A stretch of 64,000 bases of DNA from Verrucomicrobiales bacterium (GTDB taxonomy: Bacteria; Verrucomicrobiota; Verrucomicrobiia; Verrucomicrobiales; DEV007), in NCBI GenBank assembly GCA_029213265.1, contig JARGNG010000009.1, positions 49,948-113,947 of the forward strand, read 5' to 3'. The notes beneath the pieces are model-generated. The model did no database searches and was not told the DNA's origin. It saw only the letters and a program-made list of their open reading frames with translations. Positions 36,795 through 45,449 of the stretch are shown here, in pieces; position 1 is the stretch's first letter, and each line of letters starts with the position of its first letter. The position numbers and the translations under genes are program-made.

Positions 36795-37400
36795 TTACGT
36801 TTTCACCCAATTCTCGGACTCGTCACTACGCGGAAGAATCTCCACGATATCGGCGAAAACCATTCCCTCCCGGTCCAGAAGTTGATTGCATCGCCCGTAG
36901 AGGATTTCTCCCGGAGGAACATTCAGCGCTTCAGAAATGAGTTCGTCGGCGGGAACGGAAAAATAGGCGCCGGGATCGCCGGAGTGTTCGACCCGGTATT
37001 CGCCGAGAATTCCTCCGAGCGGCTTTTTCCCTTCGACGACAAGTTTCCGAACATCGTCGGGAAGCTCACCCAATTGGATAGCAATGGCCCCGTATTCGAC
37101 CGGTTTTTCCGAAGCGGCGGCGTGGAGGCTGACGAGGCGGATCTCGAAGTCGTCATTCGACTCGTGCCGATGGACCTTCAGATAGAGTTTGGAATGGTGA
37201 AAGGCCGCCAGAGTCGGCGTCATGTCGTTCTTATGAACGAGGAGTGAACGATACGGATAGGGAACTTCTTCCCCGTCGAGAAAAGTGAAGTCAGGCAGCT
37301 CGAGGCCTGCTTTTTCATAAAAAAAATGAAGAGGAAGCAGACGATGCAGCGCCTCTGCATAGGCCTTGCTGGCCTCTGTCTGATCAGGTGTAACGTGCAT
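36795..37400 (-). CDS. Chorismate-lyase-like (UbiC/DUF98 fold) protein
   Basis: A protein of about 201 residues whose core resembles chorismate pyruvate-lyases. LLVHKNDMTPTLAAFHHSKLYLKV corresponds to the S-M-T strand-helix of UbiC, FEIRLVSLHAA to the arginine strand, GKKPLGGILGEY to PLGRYL, and VFADIVEILP to the last strand with an acidic residue. This pattern is family-level evidence, not proof; substrate residues are not all preserved. The ATG ending at 37400 overlaps the radical SAM stop by 17 bp and has a GAAGAG-like ribosome site; an in-frame ATG at 37427 is possible. If active it would supply 4-hydroxybenzoate from chorismate to its neighbours. Confidence 0.6.
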   Translation of the reverse strand: MHVTPDQTEASKAYAEALHRLLPLHFFYEKAGLELPDFTFLDGEEVPYPYRSLLVHKNDMTPTLAAFHHSKLYLKVHRHESNDDFEIRLVSLHAAASEKPVEYGAIAIQLGELPDDVRKLVVEGKKPLGGILGEYRVEHSGDPGAYFSVPADELISEALNVPPGEILYGRCNQLLDREGMVFADIVEILPRSDESENWVKT

Positions 37401-38745
37401 CGCGGTGCTCTTCGAGAAAGAATCCATGGAGAAGGCGATCGATTTCCAGCATCCCGGCACGGGACACGCGGATTTCGTCTCCATGGACCGAAAAGTAGTT
37501 TTGGTCTTCCAGCTTCTTCAGCTCCTTCGGGAATCGCTCGAGAGGATTGACTCCGTATTTTTCCTGAAAGTAGCTGGCGCGGGTTTTGCCAAGCTTCAGC
37601 TGCAAAATGAACTCGCGAACAAATCTTTCATCCGGAGAGGTCGGATAGGCCCGGAAGATCGGTAGTTCGCCGTTGTCGACCTGGGTCATGTAAGGGCCCA
37701 CGTCCGCCTGGTTCTGGTAGTGAACGCCCCCGAAATGCCCAAAGCTGGCGACTCCGGCGGAGAGAAGGTCGGCCCCTTCCCAGAGGCTGTCGCGATAGAC
37801 GAACTTCATTTTCTCCGGATCCTTGACGACAGTGTAGGCGCTGCTGACCGTGTAGCCATTGTTTTCAAACTGATTGAACGCCCAGTCTACCCAGGCCCGT
37901 TTCGTGGGCCAGTCTGCCACCGGGGCGGTGACACGGCCTGATTCCTGCATCTCCTTGAAGATGGTCGTGTTGTAGGGAATCTCCATCTGGTAGATGGTGA
38001 CGCAGTCGGGATCCTGCTCGATCGCCGTTTCCACGGTTCGCTGCCAGTTTTCCGGTGTCTCGTCCATCATTCCGGCAATCAGATCGATATTTACCTGGTC
38101 AAAACCGAGACTTTTGGCAAATTTCAGTGCGCGGAAGGCTTCTTTCGAGCGGTGCGCCCGACCGTTGACTTCGAGAATGTGATCATCAAAGTTTTCGATT
38201 CCGAGGCTTAAGCGGGTCACTCCGATTTCGCGAAGGGCTTCGAGCTTTTTCTCCGTGAGAGTCCCCGGTTCACACTCGAACGCCACCTCTTCGGTTTCAT
38301 CCCACGGAAACAGATCTTTCATGCGATCCGTCAGATCCTTGAGCTGGTTGATCGATAGATAGCTCGGAGTTCCTCCTCCGAAATACACGAACTGAGGTTT
38401 CCTGCCTGCGAGATAGGAAGTCTGCGCATACCTCTCAAACTCACGAATTCCGGCATCGAGATAAGCATTGATCTCATTTGCATTCTTGTCGGTGTAGACC
38501 CGGAAATAGCAGAAGTGGCAACGCTTTCGGCAGAAAGGAATGTGGAAATAGACACCGAGATTGGTGTCCACCGGACGCGGGGAATTCAGAACATCATGAA
38601 CGGCGTCTTTGTGATCCGGCGACCAGAATGAGAATGGTGGATAGTTTGCGACAAAGTAATTTCCAACTTCGGTATCCTCTCCGCTGGAAGCGATGAGAGG
38701 AACTTTGAGTTGTTCGATGACGCTGGGTTTGGAGGAAGAGGACAT
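37384..38745 (-). CDS. HemN/HemW-like radical SAM enzyme
   Basis: A 453-residue radical SAM enzyme of the coproporphyrinogen III oxidase-like group. VYFHIPFCRKRCHFCYF holds the cluster cysteines (Cys72, Cys76, Cys79), FVYFGGGTPSYLS (about 120-131) the SAM-binding GGGTPS, and VTRLSLGIENFDDHILEVNGRAH the family helix. A HemN_C-like winged helix follows (AYPTSPDERFVREFILQLKLGKT...). The motif CHFCYFRVYTDKNANEI differs from both HemN (C-x-F-C-G-C) and HemW (C-P-Y-C-D-F), so a haem role is doubtful. It is 34 bp behind a propeller lipoprotein gene and overlaps the chorismate-lyase-like gene, pointing to one operon. Confidence 0.88.
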   Translation of the reverse strand: MSSSSKPSVIEQLKVPLIASSGEDTEVGNYFVANYPPFSFWSPDHKDAVHDVLNSPRPVDTNLGVYFHIPFCRKRCHFCYFRVYTDKNANEINAYLDAGIREFERYAQTSYLAGRKPQFVYFGGGTPSYLSINQLKDLTDRMKDLFPWDETEEVAFECEPGTLTEKKLEALREIGVTRLSLGIENFDDHILEVNGRAHRSKEAFRALKFAKSLGFDQVNIDLIAGMMDETPENWQRTVETAIEQDPDCVTIYQMEIPYNTTIFKEMQESGRVTAPVADWPTKRAWVDWAFNQFENNGYTVSSAYTVVKDPEKMKFVYRDSLWEGADLLSAGVASFGHFGGVHYQNQADVGPYMTQVDNGELPIFRAYPTSPDERFVREFILQLKLGKTRASYFQEKYGVNPLERFPKELKKLEDQNYFSVHGDEIRVSRAGMLEIDRLLHGFFLEEHRDARYT

Positions 38746-38779
38746 AAGAAAAAGGCAGAAGCGAGGTTACCTCGGAGAG

Positions 38780-40033
38780 TCAGCGGAAAGCATACACCAC
38801 CCCATCGGACCCGCAAACCACGAGAGCCCCACGCGATACCGCCGGAGATGCTTTGATTTGCGCTCCCAGCTCAAACTGCCAGAGCTCGCTGCCGTCGGCG
38901 CGATTTACCGCATAGAGGCGACCGTCCATACCTCCCTGCCAGATGACATCCCCGCTGATTACGGGCGAACTATCCAGCGATCGTGTTGCAAGAAAGGACC
39001 ATTTCTCCTCCCCGGTGACCCGGTCGTAAGCTACGAGCCGTTTGTCCGGACCCGAAACATAGAGCGAGGTGTCATCAACTGCCGGTGAAGCGAGATACTT
39101 GGTATTGGTGACGATTCGCCAGACTTCCTCACGTGCGGAGACATCGATCGCGATGATTTCCCCGTCGTTGTGGGCCACGTAGGCGATGCCGTCGCGGACC
39201 GCGGCGCTATTGGCAACATAGGATCCGATCTCCACTTCTGTCTTCGTTTCGTCGATCGCCTGCCCATTGGACGGCAGGATATGAAGAAGACCATCACAAC
39301 CGCCAAAGCAAACTGACTGTGATCCTCCCGAATTCACAAGCGAAGGCGTTGCCACAATGTAGTTGTCCGTTTCATACTTCCACTGCACCTCCCCTGTTTC
39401 CGAGTCGAAGCTGTAGAGGAAGTAGTCGTGGCTCCCGATGAAGACCGAGGTTTTCCCTGACTCATCGGTGAGCAAATTCACTCCGCCTTCAATCTTTCCT
39501 TCCGTCTCAAATCTCCAGATTTCCTCGCCGGTGCCAGCCTGGAGCGCATACACGAATCCATATTGATCTCCGAAAAAGACGGCTTTCTCCGTTGCTGCTG
39601 CCGGAGCCGTGACCGGGCCTTCCGCATCGAATTTCCATTTCAGTTCCCCGCTTTCGAGATGGATTGCGAGAAACTCGCCGCCCTGCGTTCCGACAAACAC
39701 AACTCCGCCAACAATCACGGGGGACGCTTCGATGGGAGGAAGACGCTTCCCCTCTTCCGCGTCGGGCTCATAGGTCCAAGCCAGTTGGAGCGGGGGTTCA
39801 ATCACTTCGACCGCCACTCCCTGCATCTCCGGGTCTCCCCGGAACAGGGGCCAGTCCGCAACGATCGCAGTGCCCTCGTCACCGGACCCGGGGTTGTCTC
39901 CGACCGGGGCCGTTTTCTCTCCGCATCCGGTCACGAAAAGACTAAGGAGGAAAAGAAAAAGTAGTAAGCCGGTGCTTACGCGAAATCTTCTCTGCAACCA
40001 ATCCAGAAACTTTAGCTGGTTTACTGCGTTCAT
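38780..40033 (-). CDS. PQQ-repeat (BamB-like) beta-propeller lipoprotein
   Basis: A 417-residue lipoprotein: after a long N-terminal stretch the signal LLLFLFLLSLFVTGCGEK ends in a VTGC lipobox. The mature part is a WD40-like/PQQ propeller with blades such as ESGELKWKFDAEG, GTGEEIWRFETEG, ETGEVQWKYETDN and RADGSELWQFELG. BamB-like scaffolding or sensing is plausible; no quinone enzyme residues are recognised. It is the first gene of the minus-strand series leading to the radical SAM gene. It is divergent from DUF3108 with about 95 bp between, which should hold both promoters. Confidence 0.85.
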   Translation of the reverse strand: MNAVNQLKFLDWLQRRFRVSTGLLLFLFLLSLFVTGCGEKTAPVGDNPGSGDEGTAIVADWPLFRGDPEMQGVAVEVIEPPLQLAWTYEPDAEEGKRLPPIEASPVIVGGVVFVGTQGGEFLAIHLESGELKWKFDAEGPVTAPAAATEKAVFFGDQYGFVYALQAGTGEEIWRFETEGKIEGGVNLLTDESGKTSVFIGSHDYFLYSFDSETGEVQWKYETDNYIVATPSLVNSGGSQSVCFGGCDGLLHILPSNGQAIDETKTEVEIGSYVANSAAVRDGIAYVAHNDGEIIAIDVSAREEVWRIVTNTKYLASPAVDDTSLYVSGPDKRLVAYDRVTGEEKWSFLATRSLDSSPVISGDVIWQGGMDGRLYAVNRADGSELWQFELGAQIKASPAVSRGALVVCGSDGVVYAFR

Positions 40034-40128
40034 TCGTCTATGATTATCTCGCGATTCCGGATAATCAACGCCTCCATTGCGTAAAGTCCGGATTCTCGAA
40101 AATTTCCTTCGATTCGTCTCCCCCTCAG

Positions 40129-40953
40129 ATGAAGCTCCTACTCTCTATCCTGTTCTGCCTCCCGCTCTTCGCCGTTTCCCAAAGCCTTGCGCAAAAGGAA
40201 GGCCCACCCGCTTGGATGAAAGACATCACCCGTCTTCCACCGGGAGATCACGCAAACTTGAGGCCGGTGAAGCTGGAATATACTCTTTCCTGGAACAATC
40301 GCATCAACGCAGGTGAGTTTGAAATTGCAGTCACCCGCCGGGGCACTGGCACACAGCGATTTGTCGGGGACGCCCAGGGGCGCAGCACGGGATTTGCCCG
40401 GGTTCTCTGGCCCTACGATTTCCGGGCCCGCTCCATCATTGATCAGGAGTCTCTTCGGCCGATCACCTTTCAACTCACCGAGCAAGAGCGCAATGAGCAG
40501 AGTAGCTACGACATCATTTTTGACAAACGGCGTCAGCTCTACACCACCACCTCCAGGAAAAAGGACGAAGAGGCGAGAACGGCTACTTCGCGGTTCAAAT
40601 TCGATTTTGGTCAGGATGCTCTCTCCTCGGCATTCTACATGCGCAGTCAGCCCCTGCGAAACGGGGACGAGCTCTCCATGCTAGTCACCCCTTTCAACAA
40701 GCCCTATCTCGCCAAGATGAAGGTGCTGGGCAGGGAAAAGCGCACCATCAAGGGCAAATCCTACAACACCATTAAACTGGATGCGGTCGTTGGGAAAGTG
40801 AATCCTGATCTTACGATCAAGCACTACGATAAAATCAAATCAACGACACTCTGGATCGCCGATGATCAGTACCGTCTCCCTCTGGAGTTGCAGTCGCAGA
40901 TTTCCATCGGCTTTGTCTCGGCCCGGTTGGTCGATCAAACTTGGCTGGAGTAA
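40129..40953 (+). CDS. Exported DUF3108 protein
   Basis: A 274-residue exported protein. The signal peptide (MKLLLSILFCLPLFAVSQSLAQ) precedes a DUF3108-type beta-rich domain: LEYTLSWNNRINAGEFEIAVTRRG, LSSAFYMRSQPLRNGDELSMLV and TTLWIADDQYRLPLELQSQI. The family is periplasmic and uncharacterised. It converges on the coiled-coil gene at 40966 with 12 bp between. Confidence 0.85.
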   Translation: MKLLLSILFCLPLFAVSQSLAQKEGPPAWMKDITRLPPGDHANLRPVKLEYTLSWNNRINAGEFEIAVTRRGTGTQRFVGDAQGRSTGFARVLWPYDFRARSIIDQESLRPITFQLTEQERNEQSSYDIIFDKRRQLYTTTSRKKDEEARTATSRFKFDFGQDALSSAFYMRSQPLRNGDELSMLVTPFNKPYLAKMKVLGREKRTIKGKSYNTIKLDAVVGKVNPDLTIKHYDKIKSTTLWIADDQYRLPLELQSQISIGFVSARLVDQTWLE

Positions 40954-40965
40954 GAGGAAAAAATC

Positions 40966-41874
40966 TTACTCGATCGCCATCCTCACCTCGCGCGATTCCT
41001 TGGAAATATCCGCATCGCGCTGGTCAAGATCCTTGATCTGCTTGTCAATCGCGCCAAGAACGGATTCCACCTTGTTCCGGTCCGGCTTGATGCGCATTTT
41101 ATCGAACGCCGCCTGCTTCTCCATGCGCTCGGCCCGCAGTTCCTTCTTCCTGACATTGTTCCGGCGAGCTTCGTCCTTCAGTTCGCCGATCCGGTTCCAA
41201 CGTTGCTTGTTGCGCTCCAGCATCGCCCTGTATTCGGCAGCGCGTTCGTCCGGAGTCCCGCGGTCGGGAGTCCTCGGGTTGCTTTTACTCCCTTTTGAGT
41301 CCTTTTCTTCCCCGACAGATGCCTCGGCAACGAGCACCCCCAGAATCTCATTGGGACGGATCGCGGCGAGAGCTTCAGGTGACTGAGACGGCGCAGGCAA
41401 GGCACCGGGAAGGTTGAATTTGTCGGCATGTGTTGCGGGGATTTGAGCTACGGGTATGGACTGCGAACCTGCTGCTGTCGCTACCTTAATCCCACCTCGT
41501 AAGGTTCCTGAATATACGCCATTCTCAATAACGGTCCCGTTGGCCAGCCGAATCGTTCCCAGTGGGGTGCCGGCGCTGACCTTCGGAATCACCCGATAGG
41601 ACGATTGGTAGACACTGAGCAAGTAGGCAAGATCGGAGATTTCCTTCTCCATCATGAGAACGTCCTCCTTTTTCTGCGAGATCTCCTCTTTCAACTTGTC
41701 GACGTTATCTTTCAGCTGGACCGCTCCCGCATTCTGGGCCTCCAGAGTCGCTATCTTCTCTGTGAGAACTTCAATTTCGGCAAGAGTGTCAGACCGACTG
41801 TCGGCACGGACGTCCGCTGCCACCAGGGAAAAAAGTGCGCCGACTCCGAGAATTGAGAGTAGATGTTGTTTCAT
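40966..41874 (-). CDS. Exported coiled-coil protein with Verrucomicrobia-type beta motif
   Basis: A 302-residue exported protein with a signal peptide (VGALFSLVAADVRA) and heptad-like coiled coils at both ends (LAEIEVLTEKIATLEAQNAGAVQLKDNVDKLKEEI; then AERMEKQAAFDKMRIKPDRNKVESVL). Between them is a short beta segment, IRLANGTVIENGVYSGTLRGGIKVATAAGSQSIPVAQIPATHADKF. This has the same layout as the segment in the next gene. I recognise no named family. The ATG at 41874 gives the signal; earlier in-frame starts do not. Confidence 0.7.
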   Translation of the reverse strand: MKQHLLSILGVGALFSLVAADVRADSRSDTLAEIEVLTEKIATLEAQNAGAVQLKDNVDKLKEEISQKKEDVLMMEKEISDLAYLLSVYQSSYRVIPKVSAGTPLGTIRLANGTVIENGVYSGTLRGGIKVATAAGSQSIPVAQIPATHADKFNLPGALPAPSQSPEALAAIRPNEILGVLVAEASVGEEKDSKGSKSNPRTPDRGTPDERAAEYRAMLERNKQRWNRIGELKDEARRNNVRKKELRAERMEKQAAFDKMRIKPDRNKVESVLGAIDKQIKDLDQRDADISKESREVRMAIE

Positions 41875-41902
41875 GGTAATGGCTTTCTCAATGACTCTTT
41901 GT

Positions 41903-42514
41903 TTACAGACCTTTGGTCGCGAGAACCGTTGCCTCGTGAATGATGTTTTTGCGAAGAGCGACCGGCAAATTAATGACGGGAATCGTTTCGCTTCCTCCCG
42001 CATGATCGATTGTGAGGGTGTCGTCGTCAATTTTTTGAATAGTCACTGAACTATAGGTATTACCGTTGGTTGTCTCAATCTCGGGTAGTTCAACTCCAAA
42101 GAAGGATGTTCTCGTAGCCGCCTTCCACGCATTCACTGAAGTAGTTAATTCTTCCCGCAACTTCGTTGCGGCTGCATGATAGTTACGGATCTTTCCGGCA
42201 TCACTTGCAATCTTTACCTCTTCGGTGATCAAATCCCCTTCACTCGCTGCCAGTTCCGTTAGTTCTTTCAAGCGCTTCTCGAGGTCTTTCTTCTCTTCCC
42301 GGATCTGCGTAAAAGATCGGGTGTCCTTTTTCTCCTCCGGTTCCGACGACTTTTTCGCGACCGGTTCGTCATCGTCTTTTTTCGATGGCTTGGGCTTGGA
42401 AACATCTTCCGGGGAGTTATCAGTGTCAGGAGAATCCGGGCTCTCCGCCAGCTTATCGAGACAGGAAGTAGCAAAGATAGAAGTGACTAGTAGAAAGAGG
42501 ATGGACTTTTTCAT
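41903..42514 (-). CDS. Coiled-coil lipoprotein related to the downstream gene
   Basis: A 203-residue lipoprotein (lipobox ATSC) with a very charged, Asp/Ser/Lys-rich linker and then coiled coils. The C terminus has the motif TTNGNTYSSVTIQKIDDDTLTIDHAGGSETIPVINLPVALRKNI. This T-x-x-G-x-x-Y ... I-x-H-x-x-G ... I-P-x-x-x-L-P pattern recurs in many exported Verrucomicrobia proteins and matches the beta segment of the next gene, 28 bp downstream, in layout. The two look like diverged partners or duplicates. Function unknown. Confidence 0.68.
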   Translation of the reverse strand: MKKSILFLLVTSIFATSCLDKLAESPDSPDTDNSPEDVSKPKPSKKDDDEPVAKKSSEPEEKKDTRSFTQIREEKKDLEKRLKELTELAASEGDLITEEVKIASDAGKIRNYHAAATKLREELTTSVNAWKAATRTSFFGVELPEIETTNGNTYSSVTIQKIDDDTLTIDHAGGSETIPVINLPVALRKNIIHEATVLATKGL

Positions 42515-42663
42515 CTTATTACCAAGATTTGCTCACTCAAAGGACCATGCAAGAGAAGAATCGGAAAAATGTTGGATCAGAACTCGAAAGCGTTCTTGAT
42601 TTCGCGTAGAGAAGCCCTACCATTTGCTCCCAATTTCACGGAGATTTTTCTCCGGACATCAAT

Positions 42664-42745
42664 GCCGGTGTGGCGGAATTGGTAGACGCGCGCGATTCAA
42701 AATCGCGTTCCTTCGGGAGTGCGGGTTCGATTCCCGCCGCCGGTA
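42664..42745 (+). tRNA. tRNA-Leu (anticodon CAA)
   Basis: An 82-nt gene with a 7-bp acceptor stem (two G-U pairs), D-arm with GGTAGAC, anticodon stem CGCGA/TCGCG around loop TTCAAAA (anticodon CAA, codon TTG), a long class II variable arm and T-arm GCGGGTTCGATTCCCGC. CCA is not encoded. A T6 run follows. Confidence 0.95.
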
Positions 42746-42768
42746 TTTTTTCGAGCCTCTGAAACGCC

Positions 42769-44451
42769 TCACGCTCTCGCCCGCTGGCGAATCGCGATCA
42801 GCTCTTTCATGACATGATCGAGCTTTCCTTCCCAACCTGAGGAGCCAAACGCATCGTGAATGGTTTTATAAAGAGCGTAAATCTCCGCATAGGCGGCCTG
42901 GTTTTCCGGAATCGGCGAGTATTCGACATCACGCATGCGGCAACAGTTGGCCTGCACTTCGCTAATCGTCATTGACCCACCACAGGCAGCGCCGAAGATG
43001 GCCGCCCCGAGAGCACAGGTTTGATCGCTTGCTGCGACCTTCAGCGGTCGTCCCAGAATGTCAGCGTAAATCTGCATGAGTGTCCGGTTCTTCACGGCGA
43101 GCCCTCCTGTGTTCACGACTTCCTCGATACGGATTCCGTATTCCTCCATGCGGTTGATGATCGTCAACGCACCGAAGGCCGTTGCTTCGATCAGAGCCCG
43201 ATAGATTTCGTGTGCCTCGGTGTGCAGGGTTTGACCCAACAACAAGCCACTGAGACGGACATCAACGAGAACGGTTCGGTTTCCGTTGTTCCAATCCAAA
43301 GCGAGCAGTCCGGTTTCCCCGGGTTTTAACCCGGAGAGACGACGCTCCATCTCGATGAACTTTTCATCCTGGGTTGCTCCGTAGGAATCGGGGACGAGGT
43401 GATTGACAAACCAGAGAAAAATATCCCCCACCGCTGATTGACCGGCTTCGATACCGTAGTGCCCGGGAAGAACGGATCCATCCACGACTCCGCAAACGCC
43501 GGGAACATCTCCCAACTCCGCATCATTCGGGAGAACGGTAATGTCGCAGGTGCTGGTTCCGAGAATCTTGACCAGCGTTCCCGCTTTGCCGCCGGATCCG
43601 ACCGCGCCGTGGTGGGCATCGAATGCGCCCACGGCCACCGGAATGCCCGGTTTGAGCCCAAGCTTTTCGGCCCACTCCTCCGTCAGCTGTCCAGCCTGAG
43701 CTTCCGATGTTTCCGCCTTTTCGTAGAGTCGGTCGCGAAGATTTGCGAGTGCAGGGGCCAGCATCGCGAGAAATTCCTTGTCCGGCAGACCGCCCCACTC
43801 TTCACAATACATCGCTTTGTGGCCTGCCGCACAGACGCTTCGTTTCGTATCCGCAGGCTTGTCGTTTCCGGTCAAGACGGCCGGAAGCCAGTCACAGTGT
43901 TCGACCCAGCTGTAGGCTGCCTCGAAAACCGCAGCATCCACATTTTGGCAACGCCAGATTTTGCTCCACCACCACTCGCTGGAATAGATGCCGCCGCACT
44001 TGGCAAGGAATTGGGGGCGTTCGCGTCCGGCGATTTCCGTAATGGAGGCGGCCTCCTCATGCGCGGTGTGATCCTTCCAAAGCCAGACATGAGCGTTGAG
44101 ATTAGTCGCAAATTCCGGTTTGAGCGCGAGAGGTGTTCCCGCTTCATCGACAGGAATGACCGTGCTGCCGGTCGTATCGATCCCGAGTCCGATCACTTCC
44201 GAGGCATCAAATCCGTCTCTCTTTTCCGCAGCAGCTTCGAGAGCGCCCCGGATAATGGTCACCATTCCGTCGAGATAATCCTGTGGGTTCTGGCGGGCCA
44301 CGTTCGGGTCCGAAGGATCGGTCAAGATGCCGAGTTCTCCGGAAGGATAGGGAAATACAACGGAACCGAGCTCCTCCCCCGTATCCAGATCCACGAGAAG
44401 GGAGCGACAGGAGTTTGTTCCATAATCAAGGCCAATAGCGTAGCGACTCAT
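42769..44451 (-). CDS. araB: Ribulokinase
   Basis: A 560-residue FGGY-family kinase; length and sequence match L-ribulokinase (arabinose use, D- or L-ribulose substrate). Landmarks: YAIGLDYGTNSCRSLLVDL at the N terminus, GIDTTGST, LWKDHTAHEEA, YSWVEHCDWLPAVLTG (typical of AraB), VGAFDAHHGAVG, ILGTSTCDI, GIEAGQSAVGD and NTGGLAVKNRTLMQIYADILG. I chose the ATG ending at 44451; an earlier in-frame start adds 12 residues unlike the family. No araA, araD or arabinose transporter is adjacent. Confidence 0.93.
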   Translation of the reverse strand: MSRYAIGLDYGTNSCRSLLVDLDTGEELGSVVFPYPSGELGILTDPSDPNVARQNPQDYLDGMVTIIRGALEAAAEKRDGFDASEVIGLGIDTTGSTVIPVDEAGTPLALKPEFATNLNAHVWLWKDHTAHEEAASITEIAGRERPQFLAKCGGIYSSEWWWSKIWRCQNVDAAVFEAAYSWVEHCDWLPAVLTGNDKPADTKRSVCAAGHKAMYCEEWGGLPDKEFLAMLAPALANLRDRLYEKAETSEAQAGQLTEEWAEKLGLKPGIPVAVGAFDAHHGAVGSGGKAGTLVKILGTSTCDITVLPNDAELGDVPGVCGVVDGSVLPGHYGIEAGQSAVGDIFLWFVNHLVPDSYGATQDEKFIEMERRLSGLKPGETGLLALDWNNGNRTVLVDVRLSGLLLGQTLHTEAHEIYRALIEATAFGALTIINRMEEYGIRIEEVVNTGGLAVKNRTLMQIYADILGRPLKVAASDQTCALGAAIFGAACGGSMTISEVQANCCRMRDVEYSPIPENQAAYAEIYALYKTIHDAFGSSGWEGKLDHVMKELIAIRQRARA

Positions 44452-44580
44452 GCTGAACGGTATAGGCGAAGGTTCCGATTCTGGCAACGCTTGATTGGCC
44501 CGTAAAAGTGCCGATTTTTTCCGGTGAGTTATCGAGGATCAGTTGCATCCGTCCGCATATTCCCTTTTCGTGGGCAAGGT

Positions 44581-45051
44581 ATGGAAATATTTCTCAATGA
44601 AATCCCCGAAGAGGGCCTGCAGCGTTCCGGACAGTTCCAGTCTTCGCTCTTCGATTTGGATGAAAAGGATTCGATCCGGTCCGTGGGGCCTGTTGAATAC
44701 GATGTGACGATGTATCGTTTCGAAGAAGTCGTTGCTTTTTCCGGAGTCCTCCGGGCCCCCTTTCAGCTCCAATGTGCGGTTTGTCTCGATTACGTGGACT
44801 ACCAGGCCGAATTCGAAAGCTGGAGCTCGGAACTCGATCTGGAAGAGGGACAAAAGAATTTCGATCTTTCCCAAGTGATCCGGGAGGACTTTCTCCTAGA
44901 ACTCCCCGCGAGCCCATTCTGCGAAGATCTCGATCCTGAACGCACCTGCCCCAAGGCAGAACTCATTCAACAGATTGAAGAGGAGTCGGCCAAGGATCCC
45001 GATGCCGATTCGGGTCCCGACGTGTGGGGCGCTCTCGATGATTTGAAATAA
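44581..45051 (+). CDS. DUF177 (YceD-like) protein
   Basis: A 156-residue DUF177 protein. The core strand YDVTMYRFEEVVAFSGVLRAPFQLQCAVCLDYVDYQAEFE contains the conserved C-x2-C pair, and DLSQVIREDFLLELP is also characteristic; CPKAEL appears near the C terminus. The family is thought to act with 23S rRNA or ribosomal protein L32. DUF177 is usually directly followed by rpmF; here no rpmF is seen in the next 140 bp, only an REP-like cluster. I chose the ATG at 44581, giving the MEIFLNEIPEEG start. Confidence 0.85.
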   Translation: MEIFLNEIPEEGLQRSGQFQSSLFDLDEKDSIRSVGPVEYDVTMYRFEEVVAFSGVLRAPFQLQCAVCLDYVDYQAEFESWSSELDLEEGQKNFDLSQVIREDFLLELPASPFCEDLDPERTCPKAELIQQIEEESAKDPDADSGPDVWGALDDLK

Positions 45052-45103
45052 GAGGTAATCGGGGTAGAGAAAGGACGGACCCGGTCGGGGTTCGCACACA
45101 TTC

Positions 45104-45179
45104 AGCCGCCTTCGCGAGAAGGTGGGCTCTCAGACGCAGGTCTGAAACCACCAAACCACGCTCTTGCGAGCGCGGCTAC
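45104..45179. repeat. REPIN-like cluster of three hairpins
   Basis: Left hairpin CCGCCTT/AAGGTGG (one G-T) at 45106-45125; central hairpin TCAGAC/GTCTGA with loop GCAG at 45130-45145; right hairpin CCACGCTC/GAGCGCGG (one mismatch) with loop TTGC at 45156-45175. The outer two are in opposite orientation, as in REPINs. The right unit matches the element at 63970-64000 in reverse orientation. Confidence 0.7.
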
Positions 45180-45190
45180 CTCGCCCCCTC

Positions 45191-45370
45191 TTAGTAGGCG
45201 AGACTGCGGAAGGTCTTGTCCTGCCACTTGTAAACGTCGTCCCGGGTCATGCCCACGCCTTGACCGGAAATGCCCTCGGCACGTGATTCGTCGTTTTTCG
45301 TGGTCGTGCAGCTCGTGAAAACAGGGCTGAAGGCGAAAAGGAAGAGGAGAAGAATAGAGAAGCGCTTCAT
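45191..45370 (-). CDS. Small lipoprotein
   Basis: A 59-residue lipoprotein. The signal MKRFSILLLFLFAFSPVFTSC ends in an FTSC lipobox; the mature 39 residues are polar (CTTTKNDESRAEGISGQGVGMTR...). I recognise no family. It lies between the REPIN cluster and the sulfatase gene, on the sulfatase strand with a 79-bp gap. Confidence 0.6.
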   Translation of the reverse strand: MKRFSILLLFLFAFSPVFTSCTTTKNDESRAEGISGQGVGMTRDDVYKWQDKTFRSLAY

Positions 45371-45449
45371 AAGAGATGGAAGTGATGTCCGGTTACGGTA
45401 ACCACCGTTTAGTGGTGAGGTCGACAAAAAAATCACCCTGGTGAGTCGC

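Noticed and set aside
42664..42745. tRNA-Leu as an integration site for a genomic island
   Set aside because: No integrase, no direct repeat of the tRNA 3' end and no foreign-looking genes next to it.
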